NCBI RefSeq assembly: GCF_009908315.1
Contig: NZ_JAAATW010000003.1
Span: 496,001 to 560,000 of the forward strand
Source: Paragemmobacter ruber
GTDB taxonomy: Bacteria; Pseudomonadota; Alphaproteobacteria; Rhodobacterales; Rhodobacteraceae
DNA: 64,000 nt
Direction: 5' to 3'
The notes beneath the pieces were generated by a model, which did no database searches, was not told where the DNA came from, and saw only the letters and a list, made by a program, of their open reading frames with translations. Both the position numbers and the translations under genes were made by a program. This document shows, piece after piece, positions 42,581 to 53,373 of the stretch (its first letter is position 1; each line of letters begins with the position of its first letter).

Positions 42581-43812
42581 CAATCCAGTCGGAAGAACAG
42601 CGATTTCAGATAACCGCTTTCCGCCAGTTGCGGCAGCATCGGATGGTCCGGCCCGGCAAAGCCCGTATGCAGAAGCTGCCCCCGCCGCCCGCCGCGCCCG
42701 ATGCCCCGCGCGCTGGCATTGCGGAAGGCCGCCAGATCGGCCGCATGGGAACAGGAACACAGCACAAGGTATCCCCCCGGCGCCACCAGGGGCGCTGCCA
42801 GCCGCGCGATCCGCTCATAGGCCCTGAGCCCCGCCTCCAGCGCAGGTTTCGCAGGCGCAAAGGCAGGCGGGTCGCAGATCACCAGATCGAAGCGCGCCCC
42901 TTCGCCGCCCAGCGCCTCCAGCACGGCAAAGGCATCGCCCTGCCGCGTGCTGAACCGCTCCGCCACGCCCGTGGCCCGCGCCCCCGCTTCCGCCAAGGCC
43001 AGCGCCGGGGCCGAGGCATCCACCGCCAGCGCCTGCTCTGCCCCGCCCGCCAGCGCGGCAAGGGCAAATCCCCCCACATGGGTGAACACATCCAGAACCC
43101 GCGCCCCGCGCGCCAGCCGCGCCGCAAAGGCGTGGTTCGGGCGCTGGTCATAGAAGAGGCCGGTCTTCTGCCCCCCCGTCACATCCGCCATATAGACTGC
43201 GCCATTCATCGGCACCGGCACGGGCGCATCGACGCCGCCGCACAGCACCGCCGTCTCTTCCGCCAACCCTTCAAGACCCCGCGCCCGCCCCGTGCCGTTC
43301 TTGACGACCGTCGTCACCCCCGTCACCGCCCGCAACGCGGCAACCAGCGGCTCCAGCAACATATCGGCCCATGCCGCATTGGGCTGAACCACCGCCACAT
43401 CGCCGAAACGGTCGATCACCACGCCGGGCAGACCATCCGCCTCGGCATGGACCAGCCGGTAGAACGGCGCCTCGAACAGCCGCTCCCGCAATTCCAGTGC
43501 GCGGGTCAGACGCGCCGCGAACCACGCCTCATCCACCACCGCCGCCGGATCGCGGTCGATCATCCGCGCCACGATCTTCGATTTCACATTGACGGTCACA
43601 AGGCCCAGCGCCCGCCGCTCGCCATCTTCCAGCACGGCCAGCGCGCCGGGCGCTATGTTGCCGGTCCGCCGGTCCATGACCAGCTCATCGGCATAGACCC
43701 AAGGGAAACCATGGCGGATCGCCCGCGCCTCGGCCTTGGGCTTCAGCCGCACCACGGGAAGGCCGCGCGCGGCGGCCCCATCATCGGAAAATGAGGAAGG
43801 GGAGGACATCAT
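42580..43812 (-). CDS. rlmI: 23S rRNA (cytosine-5) methyltransferase RlmI type
   Basis: A 410-residue SAM-dependent methyltransferase. An N-terminal PUA domain (LKPKAEARAIRHGFPWVYAD) is followed by the EEHUD-type middle and a Rossmann fold. Motifs are VLDVFTHVGGFALAALAGGA (SAM), DLVICDPPAFAPAK and the catalytic cysteine region VLCSCSH. In E. coli RlmI modifies C1962 of 23S rRNA. The PIN gene begins at its last base, so they are translated together. Either of the first two Met codons could be the start. Confidence 0.92.
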   Translation of the reverse strand: MMSSPSSFSDDGAAARGLPVVRLKPKAEARAIRHGFPWVYADELVMDRRTGNIAPGALAVLEDGERRALGLVTVNVKSKIVARMIDRDPAAVVDEAWFAARLTRALELRERLFEAPFYRLVHAEADGLPGVVIDRFGDVAVVQPNAAWADMLLEPLVAALRAVTGVTTVVKNGTGRARGLEGLAEETAVLCGGVDAPVPVPMNGAVYMADVTGGQKTGLFYDQRPNHAFAARLARGARVLDVFTHVGGFALAALAGGAEQALAVDASAPALALAEAGARATGVAERFSTRQGDAFAVLEALGGEGARFDLVICDPPAFAPAKPALEAGLRAYERIARLAAPLVAPGGYLVLCSCSHAADLAAFRNASARGIGRGGRRGQLLHTGFAGPDHPMLPQLAESGYLKSLFFRLD

Positions 43813-43850
43813 GCCCTCCCCTTACCCCGTCCTGTCCGTTTGCGAAAGGC

Positions 43851-44537
43851 TCAGCGCGCGACGATCACCGGCACGGCCGGGTTCTGCGTGGCCCGGGCGA
43901 CCAGCGACGGATCCGTCACCGGCCCCGAAAGCTCGCGCCGCAGCGTCTCGACCAGCTTCTCGACCACCACAACCTTCTGCGTCCGTCCGGCCTGTTCCTC
44001 GGCAATCGCAGCCTGCCCACCGGCGGCCCGCGCATTGGCCTCCACCCGGCGCGGTCCGTCGATGACCGCCCCCGTGGCCGCATCGCGCACCGTCAGGTTG
44101 AACACCATGTTATGCGTGCCGCCCACCGTATAGCGGGTCTTCTCAGTCACCCCGTGGAAACGCACGATCTCCAGCGCCAGCACGGCCTGCCGCGGCCCAG
44201 CCATGCCCGCCGTGGCCCGATCCGCCGCCGCCTGGAACAGCGCGGCCACCTGCTGGTGGCGGTCCCCCATGGGGTCGCCCCGCCACACGATATCGGCCAG
44301 CGGATAATAGCCATTCGCTTCCGACACCTGCAGCGACCGCGGCACCGCGATCTGCACATCGGTGATCGTGTAGCGCGGTGCCACAACCCGTGCCGCGCCC
44401 GTCGCGCCGCTTTCCGCCCCGCGCGAGGCCAGCGTCAGCGGATCATTGGAAACGCTGCGGCTGGCAGGCTCGCTGCTCACACAGGCCGAAAGCGCCATTG
44501 CCATCGCCAGACCTGCGAATTTCGTGAAACCGTTCAT
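43851..44537 (-). CDS. Lipoprotein of unknown function
   Basis: A 228-residue predicted lipoprotein: signal MNGFTKFAGLAMAMALSAC with the modified Cys19. The mature part is soluble and contains VVAPRYTITDVQIAVPRSL and TVGGTHNMVFNLTVRDAATG. It looks like the DUF6778-type lipoproteins of Rhodobacteraceae, a tentative match. A GGAGG site lies 7-8 nt before the ATG chosen. It is separated by 38 nt from rlmI and faces the edd promoter. Confidence 0.78.
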   Translation of the reverse strand: MNGFTKFAGLAMAMALSACVSSEPASRSVSNDPLTLASRGAESGATGAARVVAPRYTITDVQIAVPRSLQVSEANGYYPLADIVWRGDPMGDRHQQVAALFQAAADRATAGMAGPRQAVLALEIVRFHGVTEKTRYTVGGTHNMVFNLTVRDAATGAVIDGPRRVEANARAAGGQAAIAEEQAGRTQKVVVVEKLVETLRRELSGPVTDPSLVARATQNPAVPVIVAR

Positions 44538-44789
44538 ATCCATACCTCCGGGCTCCTGCCCAATGCACTGGGAAGAGGTATGCGAATCGATTATGGCCAA
44601 AATTGGTTAACGGCAGAGCCTTTTCAGGATTTAGTTTTGTTTTGGAAACAATCCCTGCCACAATCGCCATTCCGGCAACAAAACCCGCACCTTTGCCACG
44701 CGCCTGCGCAGAAAGCCGCGCATCGGCCCCCGGCCGACGCGGCGCCTGATCCGGGACATCCTGTCACAACCTTCCCGATGCGAGGTGGT

Positions 44790-44817
44790 TGTTAGCGCTA
44801 ACACATTCTGCTACCCT
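44790..44817 (+). promoter_or_regulatory. LacI-family operator overlapping a probable edd promoter
   Basis: TGTTAGCGCTAACA (44790-44803) is a perfect 14-bp palindrome with the central CG typical of LacI/GalR-family operators. It lies over a possible promoter, TTGTTA (44789-44794) and TACCCT (44812-44817) with 17 bp between. The 309-bp gap before edd holds no other recognised site. The regulator is not encoded in the window. Confidence 0.7.
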
Positions 44818-44846
44818 GCCGCCAGCCGCCGCCGAAGGAGTCGTCC

Positions 44847-46652
<1,806 letters not shown>

Positions 46653-46689
46653 CGCCGCACCTTCCCCTCCTTCCCCGTTGCGAAAACAT

Positions 46690-46740
46690 CCTGCGGGGGT
46701 CCGGGGGCGCAAAGCCCCCGGGTCTTTCCACCAGACCCAC
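46690..46740 (-). repeat. Hairpin repeat C between edd and eda
   Basis: The stem is CCGGGGGC (46701-46708) with GCCCCCGG (46714-46721). On the minus strand the stem is followed by ACCCCCGCAGGATGTTTTCG, which aligns with the sequence after the hairpin at 58323-58343 in front of ilvH. On the plus strand CTTT follows, so weak attenuation between edd and eda is possible. Confidence 0.65.
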
Positions 46741-46754
46741 GCCAGAGGATCGCC

Positions 46755-47393
46755 ATGACCCCCGCCGAACAATCCGCCGCTGCCCTCCGGGTTTGCCAAC
46801 TCGCCCCCGTCGTCCCGGTCCTCGTGATCGACGATCTCGCCCATGCCGCCCCCCTCGCCCGCGCGCTGGTCGCAGGCGGCCTGCCCGCGCTCGAGGTCAC
46901 GCTCCGCACCCCCGTCGCACTCGACGCGATCCGCGCCATGGCCGATGTCGAAGGTGGCACCGTGGGCGCAGGCACCCTTCTCACCCCCGCCGATGTGAAG
47001 GCCGCGAAGAAGGCCGGTGCCACTTTCGGCGTCTCCCCCGGCGCCACCGACCGCCTCATCAAGGCCTGCGAGGATGAGGGCCTCCCCCTCCTGCCCGGCG
47101 CGGTGACGGCGACGGAAATCATGACGCTCCTCGAACGCGGCTATACGGTGCAGAAGTTCTTCCCCGCCGAACAGTCGGGCGGCGCGGCTTTCCTCAAATC
47201 CATCGGCTCCCCCATCCCGCAGGTGCGCTTCTGCCCCACCGGCGGCATCAGCCTGAAAAACGCGCCCGATTACCTGTCGCTCAAGAACATCCTCTGCGTG
47301 GGCGGCTCCTGGGTCGCCCCGAAAGAGGCGATGGCCACGGGCGACTGGGCCGCGATCACCAAACTCGCGACCGAGGCGCGCGCCCTGCGCTAG
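46755..47393 (+). CDS. eda: 2-keto-3-deoxy-6-phosphogluconate aldolase
   Basis: A 212-residue class I aldolase that splits KDPG to pyruvate and glyceraldehyde 3-phosphate. The Schiff-base lysine is in TVQKFFPAE, the catalytic Glu is in LEVTLRTP, and the phosphate loop is FCPTGGISLKNAPDYL. Full length for the family. Together with edd it completes the Entner-Doudoroff branch. The pair is probably one transcript with a hairpin between. Confidence 0.97.
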   Translation: MTPAEQSAAALRVCQLAPVVPVLVIDDLAHAAPLARALVAGGLPALEVTLRTPVALDAIRAMADVEGGTVGAGTLLTPADVKAAKKAGATFGVSPGATDRLIKACEDEGLPLLPGAVTATEIMTLLERGYTVQKFFPAEQSGGAAFLKSIGSPIPQVRFCPTGGISLKNAPDYLSLKNILCVGGSWVAPKEAMATGDWAAITKLATEARALR

Positions 47394-47511
47394 GCGCGGG
47401 TCCCGCCCCTGCGGCGCGCGCGCTCTCCCCGCGATCTGTGGGCGGGCGCATAGGCCCCCCCTGCCGCCCTGATCGCAGCCCCCCTATCCGAAGGGGATGG
47501 CACAGACCTGG

Positions 47512-48060
47512 CTACTGCGGTGCAGGCGGGGTCACATCCGCAAGAAAGCGCCTGATCTCCGCCTCAAGCCGGCTCGGTGACGTTTTCAGATCAATCGTTG
47601 GGATGTGAATTCGGTCGATCTGCATCAGAAGACCAAGGCGCCCAAAGACCCGATAACTGCCATTCCAGTCCAACCGCCGCAGCCCTTCCGCCGAAAGCGT
47701 AAGCATGAGTTGTGCGCCTCCCCACCAATTCACAGGGGTGATGGTCACATCCGTCACATCCGTCCAGGGAATCTCGCTGCGGAACTGGCGCCTGTCCAGT
47801 ATCCCGGTTGACCGCAACCGCACCGGAAACCTCGGGCCGAACACAAGGCGCCGCAGCGCCACAAGCGCCGCGATCCCACTGAACAAAAAACCGAACCAGC
47901 CCATGACGATGCTGACGGGGCCATCCCGCCGCAACACGATCCACCCTTCCCCGATGGCCAGTGAGACAGCCGCAAAGCCCAAGGCGCCTGCCAGCAGGCC
48001 AACCAGCCCCGCGACAGAGCGCGCGATCCTCACCTCATCCCTGGCGCCGTGATCGGCCAT
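47512..48060 (-). CDS. STM3941-like membrane protein with a PH-like domain
   Basis: A 182-residue protein with two hydrophobic segments (about 17-38 and 52-70), then a soluble part that reads RLRSTGILDRRQFRSEIPWT, DVTDVTITPVNWWGGAQLM and so on. The two-helix plus beta-rich layout and the IPWTDV motif resemble the STM3941 family, a PH-like group with no known function. The gene is alone between eda and the glnE block, convergent with eda. Confidence 0.65.
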   Translation of the reverse strand: MADHGARDEVRIARSVAGLVGLLAGALGFAAVSLAIGEGWIVLRRDGPVSIVMGWFGFLFSGIAALVALRRLVFGPRFPVRLRSTGILDRRQFRSEIPWTDVTDVTITPVNWWGGAQLMLTLSAEGLRRLDWNGSYRVFGRLGLLMQIDRIHIPTIDLKTSPSRLEAEIRRFLADVTPPAPQ

Positions 48061-48344
48061 GCTGCCTCTCGCCCTGACTGCGGATCCGACATGTCCCGAC
48101 AGGCCGCCCGCCTAACGCCACTCTGGCCCACATCCACTTGCCAAAAAAGGGCTTTACCTCGGTCCATCCCAAATCCGCCCGCGCTGCGGGGGGCGGGCGT
48201 GACGGGGTCAGTGTGCGGCCTCCCTGCCCCGCAAGACCGCAAACGTCAGCGGCACAGGCACGCCCACCCCCCCGGTCTGTTTGGACCACGCAAAGGTCGC
48301 ACCCGACGGCGCGACCTCCCCCCAAACTTTCCCAAGAGTTTCCC

Positions 48345-48632
48345 TCAGACCCCGCCCACCCGCGCGGCGCGCCCCCCGCGCCGCTTCGGCGCGTCCGGCG
48401 TCTTCAACCCGTCTTCCAACACCTGCGACATGGGATGGCCGGGCGCGCCCAGCGCATATTCCGCGATCAGCACCCGGACCGCATCCTTCATCGGCGCATC
48501 CACCGGCAGGCTCAGCGCCCAGTCGACAAAGATCGACCGGCACTCCCCCAGCGTGATCCCCTCGATCCGATAGCTTTCCCGCACCAACCCCTTGGGGTCC
48601 GCCTCATCCAGCCGCACTGCCCGTCTCCCCAT
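48345..48632 (-). CDS. Conserved hypothetical protein downstream of glnE
   Basis: A 95-residue protein, MGRRAVRLDEADPKGLVRE onward, acidic in the first two thirds and ending in a basic tail (KRRGGRAARVGGV). Its start overlaps the last 29 nt of glnE in another frame on the same strand, which points to coupling. No domain is recognised. The segment GITLGECRSIFVDWALSLP is well formed and amphipathic, so a real folded protein is likely. The 284 bp between this gene and the STM3941-like gene start show no feature. Confidence 0.65.
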   Translation of the reverse strand: MGRRAVRLDEADPKGLVRESYRIEGITLGECRSIFVDWALSLPVDAPMKDAVRVLIAEYALGAPGHPMSQVLEDGLKTPDAPKRRGGRAARVGGV

Positions 48633-51429
48633 CCTCTGCCCCTCGCGCCGCGCCCCCAAGCAGGGCAAGGATCACCGCCTCGGCCTGCCCCGCCACCCGT
48701 TCCAGCCGGTCGGTCAGGCCCGCCTCCGCAGCCTCTCCCGTCTCGCGCAGCAGGAAGGCCCGTCCCCCCTCGCCCAGCCGCGCCGGGTCCAGCGTGCCTT
48801 CCGTGATCAGCCGGGTCCCGGCCTGCAGGCGCCACATCAACCTGTAGGCCGCCAGCAGCGCCGTCGCGCCCGAATCCGACAGGATACCGCCCTTTCGCCC
48901 CGCCTCGATCTGCCGTTCCACCCCGCGCGCGGGCGACCCGGTCAGCAGCGCTGCCATCTGCGCCGTCAATTCGATGTCCATCAACCGCCCGGGACCGTTC
49001 TTCGCCTCCCACACCCCGCGCGCGGGTTTCGCCTGCGCCAGCCGCGCCCGCATCTCGGCCACGTCGCGCCGCACGCCCGGCCCCTGCCCCTTGCTGGCGA
49101 CAACCGCGCGCCGCACGGCCTCCACCTCTGCCATCACCTCGGGCGCCCCCGCCATGGGCCGCGCCCGCGTCAGCGCCAGATGCTCCCAGGTCCAGGCCTC
49201 GGTCTCCTGATAGCTGGTGAAAGACTGGATCGACGTCGCCACCGGCCCACCCCGCCCGCTCGGGCGCAGCCGCATGTCCACCTCGTAAAGCCGCCCCTCC
49301 GCCATCTGCGCCGTCAACGCCGTGACCAGCGCCTGCGTCAGCCGCGCATAATAGGCCCGCGTCGCCAGCGGGCGCGGGCCCTCCGACATCTCCACACCCT
49401 GCGCATCATAGATCACGATCAGGTCAAGGTCCGATCCCGCATTCAGCCGCGCCGCGCCCAGCGATCCCATGCCCAGCACCGCCGCGCCCCGCCCCGGCAT
49501 CGCGCCATGCCGGCCCGCAAACTCGGCCACCACCACGGGCCACAGGGCCACGATCACCGCCTCGGCCAGATCGGCATAATGCTTGGCCGCCTCGAAGGCA
49601 TCGACCAGCCCGCGCAGGTGATGCACCCCCACCCGGAAATGCCACTCCTTCATCACCCGCCGCGCGGCATCCAGCTTCTTCTCATAATCCCCCTGTTCCG
49701 CCATCGCGCGGCCCAGCGCCTCGGCCAGCGGCCCCACCTCTGGCCAGGGCGCAAAGAAGGACCCGCCGATCACCCCGTCCAGCACGCCCGCATTGCGCGA
49801 CAGATACCGCGCCAGCAGGGGCGAGGTACCTGCGATGTCGATGATCAGGTCCACCAGCGCAGGGTTGGCCTCGAACAGCGCAAAAAGCTGCACCCCCGCC
49901 GGCAGCCCCGCCAGAAACCCGTCCAAGGCCAGCAGCGCCTCGTCAGGATTGGCCGCCCGCATCAGGCGCTTCAGAAGCACAGGCCGCAGGCGGCGAAAGA
50001 TGGCCTGCGCCCGCTCGCTGCGCAGGGCGGGATACTGGCCCCAGCCCTCCACGACCGCCCGCGCGGTGGGCGACAGGTCCGGCAGCGCCTCCACCTCGCC
50101 CGGGGCAAAGAACCCCTCGGTCAGCGCATCCACCCGCGCCAGCCGGTCCAGAAGGCCCGCCCGAAAGGCATCCTCGCGCTGGCCGCAAAAGGCCGCGATC
50201 CGCGCCACGCCCTCCGCCGTGACCGGCATCACATGGGTCTGCGCATCGCCCACCATCTGCAGCCGGTGCTCCACCTCGCGATGCGCGCGGTAAAGCGTGG
50301 TCAACTCCGCCGCCACATCCGCCGGGATCCACCCCTTCGCCGCCAGCGCCGCCAACCCGCCCACCGTGCTGCGATCCCGCAGATCGGGATCGCGCCCCCC
50401 CGCAATCAACTGCCGCGTCTGGGTGAAGAACTCGATCTCGCGGATGCCGCCCTGTCCCAGCTTCATGTTATGCCCCTCCACCGTCAGGGGGCGGTTCAAC
50501 TGCCGATGCTCGCGGATGCGCAGCCGCATGTCATGGGCATCCTGGATCGCCGCGAAATCCAGATGCTTGCGCCAGACAAAGGGCGTCAGCGCCCGCAGGA
50601 ACCGCTCCCCCGCCGCCAGATCGCCGCCACAGGGCCGTGCCTTGATATAGGCCGCGCGCTCCCATGTGCGCCCAACGCTTTCGTAATAGCTCTCCGCCGC
50701 CGCCATCGAGATGCAGACCGGCGTCACCGCCGCATCGGGCCGCAGCCGCAGATCCGTGCGGAACACATAGCCCTCCGCCGTGTTGTCCGACAAAAGCGCC
50801 GCCATCTTGCGCGTCACGCGGATAAAGGCCGCCCGCGCCTCCTGCGCGGCCTCGCCATAGCGGGCATCATCGAACAGGCAGATCAGGTCGATGTCGGACG
50901 AGTAATTCAACTCCCCCGCCCCCATCTTCCCCATGGCCAGCGCCACCATCCCCGCCCCCGTCGCCGCATCCTCCGGCACCGCCCCGGGCAGCTTGCCGCG
51001 CCGGATCTCTTCGGCCACGAAGGCCCGCACCGCCAGATCCACCGCCCGGTCGGCCAAGGCCGTCAGCGCCCCCGTCACCGCCTCCAGCGGCCAGACCCCC
51101 CCCAGATCGCACAGCGCCGTCAGCAGTGCCGTGCGCCGCTTGGTCACCCGCAGCGCCACGCCCAGCGCCTCGGCCCCCTCAACGGCATGAAGATCGGCCA
51201 GCATCCCCGCCATCGCCGTCTCCGGCGTCGCCTCCAGCGCGCCGCGCAGCCAGGCCCCCTCCTGTGCCATCAGCCCCTTGAGAAACGGGCTACACCCCGC
51301 AACAGCCCCGATCAGCCCCGCCACCTCGGGCGGCAGATCGGAAAAGGCACGCGCGGAATCCCGCGCCGCCTCGGTGTCATGGGCGATGGGGGAACGGGTC
51401 AGGCGGGCGGCGAAATCGGCATGGGTCAT
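48604..51429 (-). CDS. glnE: Bifunctional glutamine synthetase adenylyltransferase/deadenylase
   Basis: A 941-residue enzyme that adds AMP to and removes it from glutamine synthetase in response to PII and glutamine. Two nucleotidyltransferase domains are visible with their paired aspartates: GAGELNYSSDIDLICLFD in the N-terminal half (deadenylase) and GSLGAARLNAGSDLDLIVIY in the C-terminal half (adenylyltransferase). Helical regulatory parts lie after each. Full length for the alphaproteobacterial family. The start MTHADFAARL was chosen over one four residues earlier. Confidence 0.96.
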   Translation of the reverse strand: MTHADFAARLTRSPIAHDTEAARDSARAFSDLPPEVAGLIGAVAGCSPFLKGLMAQEGAWLRGALEATPETAMAGMLADLHAVEGAEALGVALRVTKRRTALLTALCDLGGVWPLEAVTGALTALADRAVDLAVRAFVAEEIRRGKLPGAVPEDAATGAGMVALAMGKMGAGELNYSSDIDLICLFDDARYGEAAQEARAAFIRVTRKMAALLSDNTAEGYVFRTDLRLRPDAAVTPVCISMAAAESYYESVGRTWERAAYIKARPCGGDLAAGERFLRALTPFVWRKHLDFAAIQDAHDMRLRIREHRQLNRPLTVEGHNMKLGQGGIREIEFFTQTRQLIAGGRDPDLRDRSTVGGLAALAAKGWIPADVAAELTTLYRAHREVEHRLQMVGDAQTHVMPVTAEGVARIAAFCGQREDAFRAGLLDRLARVDALTEGFFAPGEVEALPDLSPTARAVVEGWGQYPALRSERAQAIFRRLRPVLLKRLMRAANPDEALLALDGFLAGLPAGVQLFALFEANPALVDLIIDIAGTSPLLARYLSRNAGVLDGVIGGSFFAPWPEVGPLAEALGRAMAEQGDYEKKLDAARRVMKEWHFRVGVHHLRGLVDAFEAAKHYADLAEAVIVALWPVVVAEFAGRHGAMPGRGAAVLGMGSLGAARLNAGSDLDLIVIYDAQGVEMSEGPRPLATRAYYARLTQALVTALTAQMAEGRLYEVDMRLRPSGRGGPVATSIQSFTSYQETEAWTWEHLALTRARPMAGAPEVMAEVEAVRRAVVASKGQGPGVRRDVAEMRARLAQAKPARGVWEAKNGPGRLMDIELTAQMAALLTGSPARGVERQIEAGRKGGILSDSGATALLAAYRLMWRLQAGTRLITEGTLDPARLGEGGRAFLLRETGEAAEAGLTDRLERVAGQAEAVILALLGGAARGAEDGETGSAAG

Positions 51430-51592
51430 GACCCGCACCATGCGCCGCAGGCCACATCCCCGTCAACGCACCCCCGTCAACGAACCCTCAACGTACCCCT
51501 CAACGCGCGCCCCCCCGCAGCCCCCCACAGCACCCCCCGTTGCCCTCCCCCCATCCGCAGGCTACACCGTCCTTCCGCAATCGGAGCCCCGC

Positions 51593-52063
51593 ATGAGCAA
51601 GAGCCTCGCCCGCGTCACCGCCGCCCTGCACGCCTCCGGCCTGTCGATCACCCCGCTCGAGATGCCCGCCGAAACCCGCACCGCCGCGCAGGCGGCCGCC
51701 GCGGCTGGTGTGACCATCGACCAGATCGCGAAATCCATCCTCTTCGCCGGGGCCACCACGGGGCAGCTCTACCTCTTCCTCACCGCAGGCGGCAATCAGG
51801 TGGATCCCGACCGCGCCGCCACCCTCGCGGGCGAGGCGCTGGGGCGCGCCGACATCAACAAGGTCCGCGACATCACGGGTTTCGCCATCGGCGGGGTCGC
51901 CCCCCTGGGCCACCTCACCCCGCTGCCCACATGGTTCGACCCGCGCCTGATGGAATTCTCCGTGATCTGGGCCGCCGCCGGCACACCGCGCCACATCTTC
52001 CCCATCGCGCCCGCCGACCTGCACCGCATCACCGGCGCCACCCTGGCCCCCTTCACCGCCTGA
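51593..52063 (+). CDS. YbaK/ProX-type aminoacyl-tRNA deacylase
   Basis: A 156-residue trans-editing protein of the YbaK/INS family. Segments AAGVTIDQIAKSILFAGATT (with the conserved Lys), LFLTAGGNQVDPDRAA, GFAIGGVAPLGHL and the FSVIWAAAGTPRHIFPI end match. Such proteins remove wrong amino acids from tRNA, for example Cys or Ala from tRNA-Pro. It is divergent from glnE; short imperfect tandem repeats (CCCCGTCAACG-like) fill part of the 163-bp interval. Confidence 0.92.
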   Translation: MSKSLARVTAALHASGLSITPLEMPAETRTAAQAAAAAGVTIDQIAKSILFAGATTGQLYLFLTAGGNQVDPDRAATLAGEALGRADINKVRDITGFAIGGVAPLGHLTPLPTWFDPRLMEFSVIWAAAGTPRHIFPIAPADLHRITGATLAPFTA

Positions 52064-52093
52064 CCCCCAAGCGCCCCCCTCACGGCCCCTCGC

Positions 52094-52115
52094 TTCATCT
52101 TGGCCCCAAATACCC
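52094..52115 (-). repeat. Dispersed intergenic repeat A, copy 4
   Basis: Read on the minus strand: GGGTATTTGGGGCCAAGATG and AA, one G longer than the other copies. It lies in the 301-bp gap between the YbaK-like gene and the DUF2852 gene. The rest of that gap holds no gene that I can support. Confidence 0.75.
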
Positions 52116-52322
52116 TCAGGGGGTGAATTGGCGCACGCGCCAAGAGGGGGCGGAACGCCCCCCAACGGGCCCCGCACGCGCCGCATGGCGCGGGTGGGGA
52201 GAACAGGCTTGCGCGGGCCGCGCCCGCGCGCCGCAAGATCACCGCAGCCACGGCAGGGCAGCGATGTAAATTATTTTAACATACCCCCTTGATCCGACCC
52301 CCCGCACCCCTCATCTTCCCCA

Positions 52323-52341
52323 ATGTGAAAGAGCTTCACAT
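52323..52341. promoter_or_regulatory. Inverted repeat upstream of the DUF2852 gene
   Basis: ATGTGAA (52323-52329) and TTCACAT (52335-52341) are separated by AGAGC. The site is 24 bp before the DUF2852 start and just downstream of an AT-rich patch (AATTATTTTAACAT). It could be an operator or a short mRNA hairpin. Confidence 0.4.
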
Positions 52342-52364
52342 ACACGATCAACGGGAGAACGCCG

Positions 52365-52826
52365 ATGAACACCTCCTCCACCGCCGCCCGGGTCCAGGCC
52401 TATGTTCCCGGCGGCCTCCTCTCCTGGCCCCGCCGGGCCGAGGCCTGGCTCGACGGCCATGGCCGCAAGGCCTGGATCACCGCCATGGTGCTGGGCTTCA
52501 TCTTCTTCTGGCCCGTGGGCCTTGCCCTCGTCGCCTATATGACCATGACCAACCGCTGGAGCAAAACCATGTTCGGATCCACCTGCCGCAAGTCCCGCCG
52601 CGCCGAATGGGGGGCGCACCGCGTCTATGCCTCTTCGGGCAACAGCGCCTTTGACGCCTACAAGGCCGAAACCCTGCGCCGTCTGGAAGACGAACAGGCC
52701 GCCTTCGAGGGCTTCCTCAACCGCCTGCGCGAAGCCAAGGACAAGCAGGAGTTCGACGCCTTCATGGCAGACCGCGCCCGCACTCCCCGCCCGGGGAACG
52801 ACCTTCCCCCGCCGGCCGAGGCCTGA
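52365..52826 (+). CDS. DUF2852-domain membrane protein
   Basis: A 153-residue protein with a single membrane segment at about residues 36-60 (AWITAMVLGFIFFWPVGLAL). The following YMTMTNRWSKTMFG and a helical C-terminal half (DAYKAETLRRLEDEQAAFEG, NRLREAKDKQEFDAFM) define the DUF2852 family, which is found mainly in alphaproteobacteria and has no known function. It is followed by the RDD gene; a 14-nt direct repeat, CTTGATCCGGTGGC twice, lies between them at 52850-52878. Confidence 0.9.
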   Translation: MNTSSTAARVQAYVPGGLLSWPRRAEAWLDGHGRKAWITAMVLGFIFFWPVGLALVAYMTMTNRWSKTMFGSTCRKSRRAEWGAHRVYASSGNSAFDAYKAETLRRLEDEQAAFEGFLNRLREAKDKQEFDAFMADRARTPRPGNDLPPPAEA

Positions 52827-52923
52827 TCGCCTGACGCCACGACACCGGCTTGATCCGGTGGCACTTGATCCGGTGGCCCGCAAGGGCCACCTCTTCCCCA
52901 TCCGCCCGCAGGAACCCGCCGCA

Positions 52924-53373
52924 ATGATGACCGACAGCCTGATCCACGTCCAGCCCGACCCCGACCGCCACGCCGAATTCTACAGCGGTGTCGCCTTCAA
53001 GCGGGGCATCGCCTGGATCGTCGATACGATCTTCGTCACGCTCATCGTGGCCCTCGTCGCCATCGTCACGGCGCTGACGGCGCTGTTCATCCTGCCGCTC
53101 GTCTGGCTGGCCGTGGGCTTCCTCTACCGCTGGATCACCCTGTCGGGCAATTCGGCGACCTGGGGCATGCGGCTGATGTCGATCCACTTCCTCGATCGCT
53201 ACGGCCAGCGGTTCGACGCCGCCACCGCCTTCCTGCACACCTTGGGCTATTCGCTCTCCATGGCCTTCGTGCTGCCGCAGATCCTCTCGGTCGCGCTGAT
53301 GATCATCAGCCGCCGCGGTCAGGGCCTGACCGACTTGGTGCTGGGCTCCGTCGCGATCAACCGCGCCGCCTGA
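52924..53373 (+). CDS. RDD-family membrane protein
   Basis: A 149-residue membrane protein with three or four hydrophobic segments. The family motifs are present: FKRGIAWIVDTIFVTLI (Arg-Asp pair), TWGMRLMSIHFLDRYGQRFD and a C-terminal RRGQGLTDLVLGSVAI with the conserved Asp. RDD proteins are thought to be small transporters or channel parts. Either of two adjacent Met codons can start it. The next 197 bp up to bpt contain no gene. Confidence 0.9.
   Translation: MMTDSLIHVQPDPDRHAEFYSGVAFKRGIAWIVDTIFVTLIVALVAIVTALTALFILPLVWLAVGFLYRWITLSGNSATWGMRLMSIHFLDRYGQRFDAATAFLHTLGYSLSMAFVLPQILSVALMIISRRGQGLTDLVLGSVAINRAA

Noticed and set aside
46653-46754. Rho-independent terminator that would separate edd from eda
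   Set aside because: The stem is followed by GTCTTT, not a clean T-run, and a related hairpin sits inside the ilvIH operon, so it was entered as a repeat.
48592-52269. A 1,225-codon frame opposite glnE
   Set aside because: It is an antisense shadow of glnE with strongly biased Arg/His/Pro content and no domain. glnE itself has both nucleotidyltransferase motifs.
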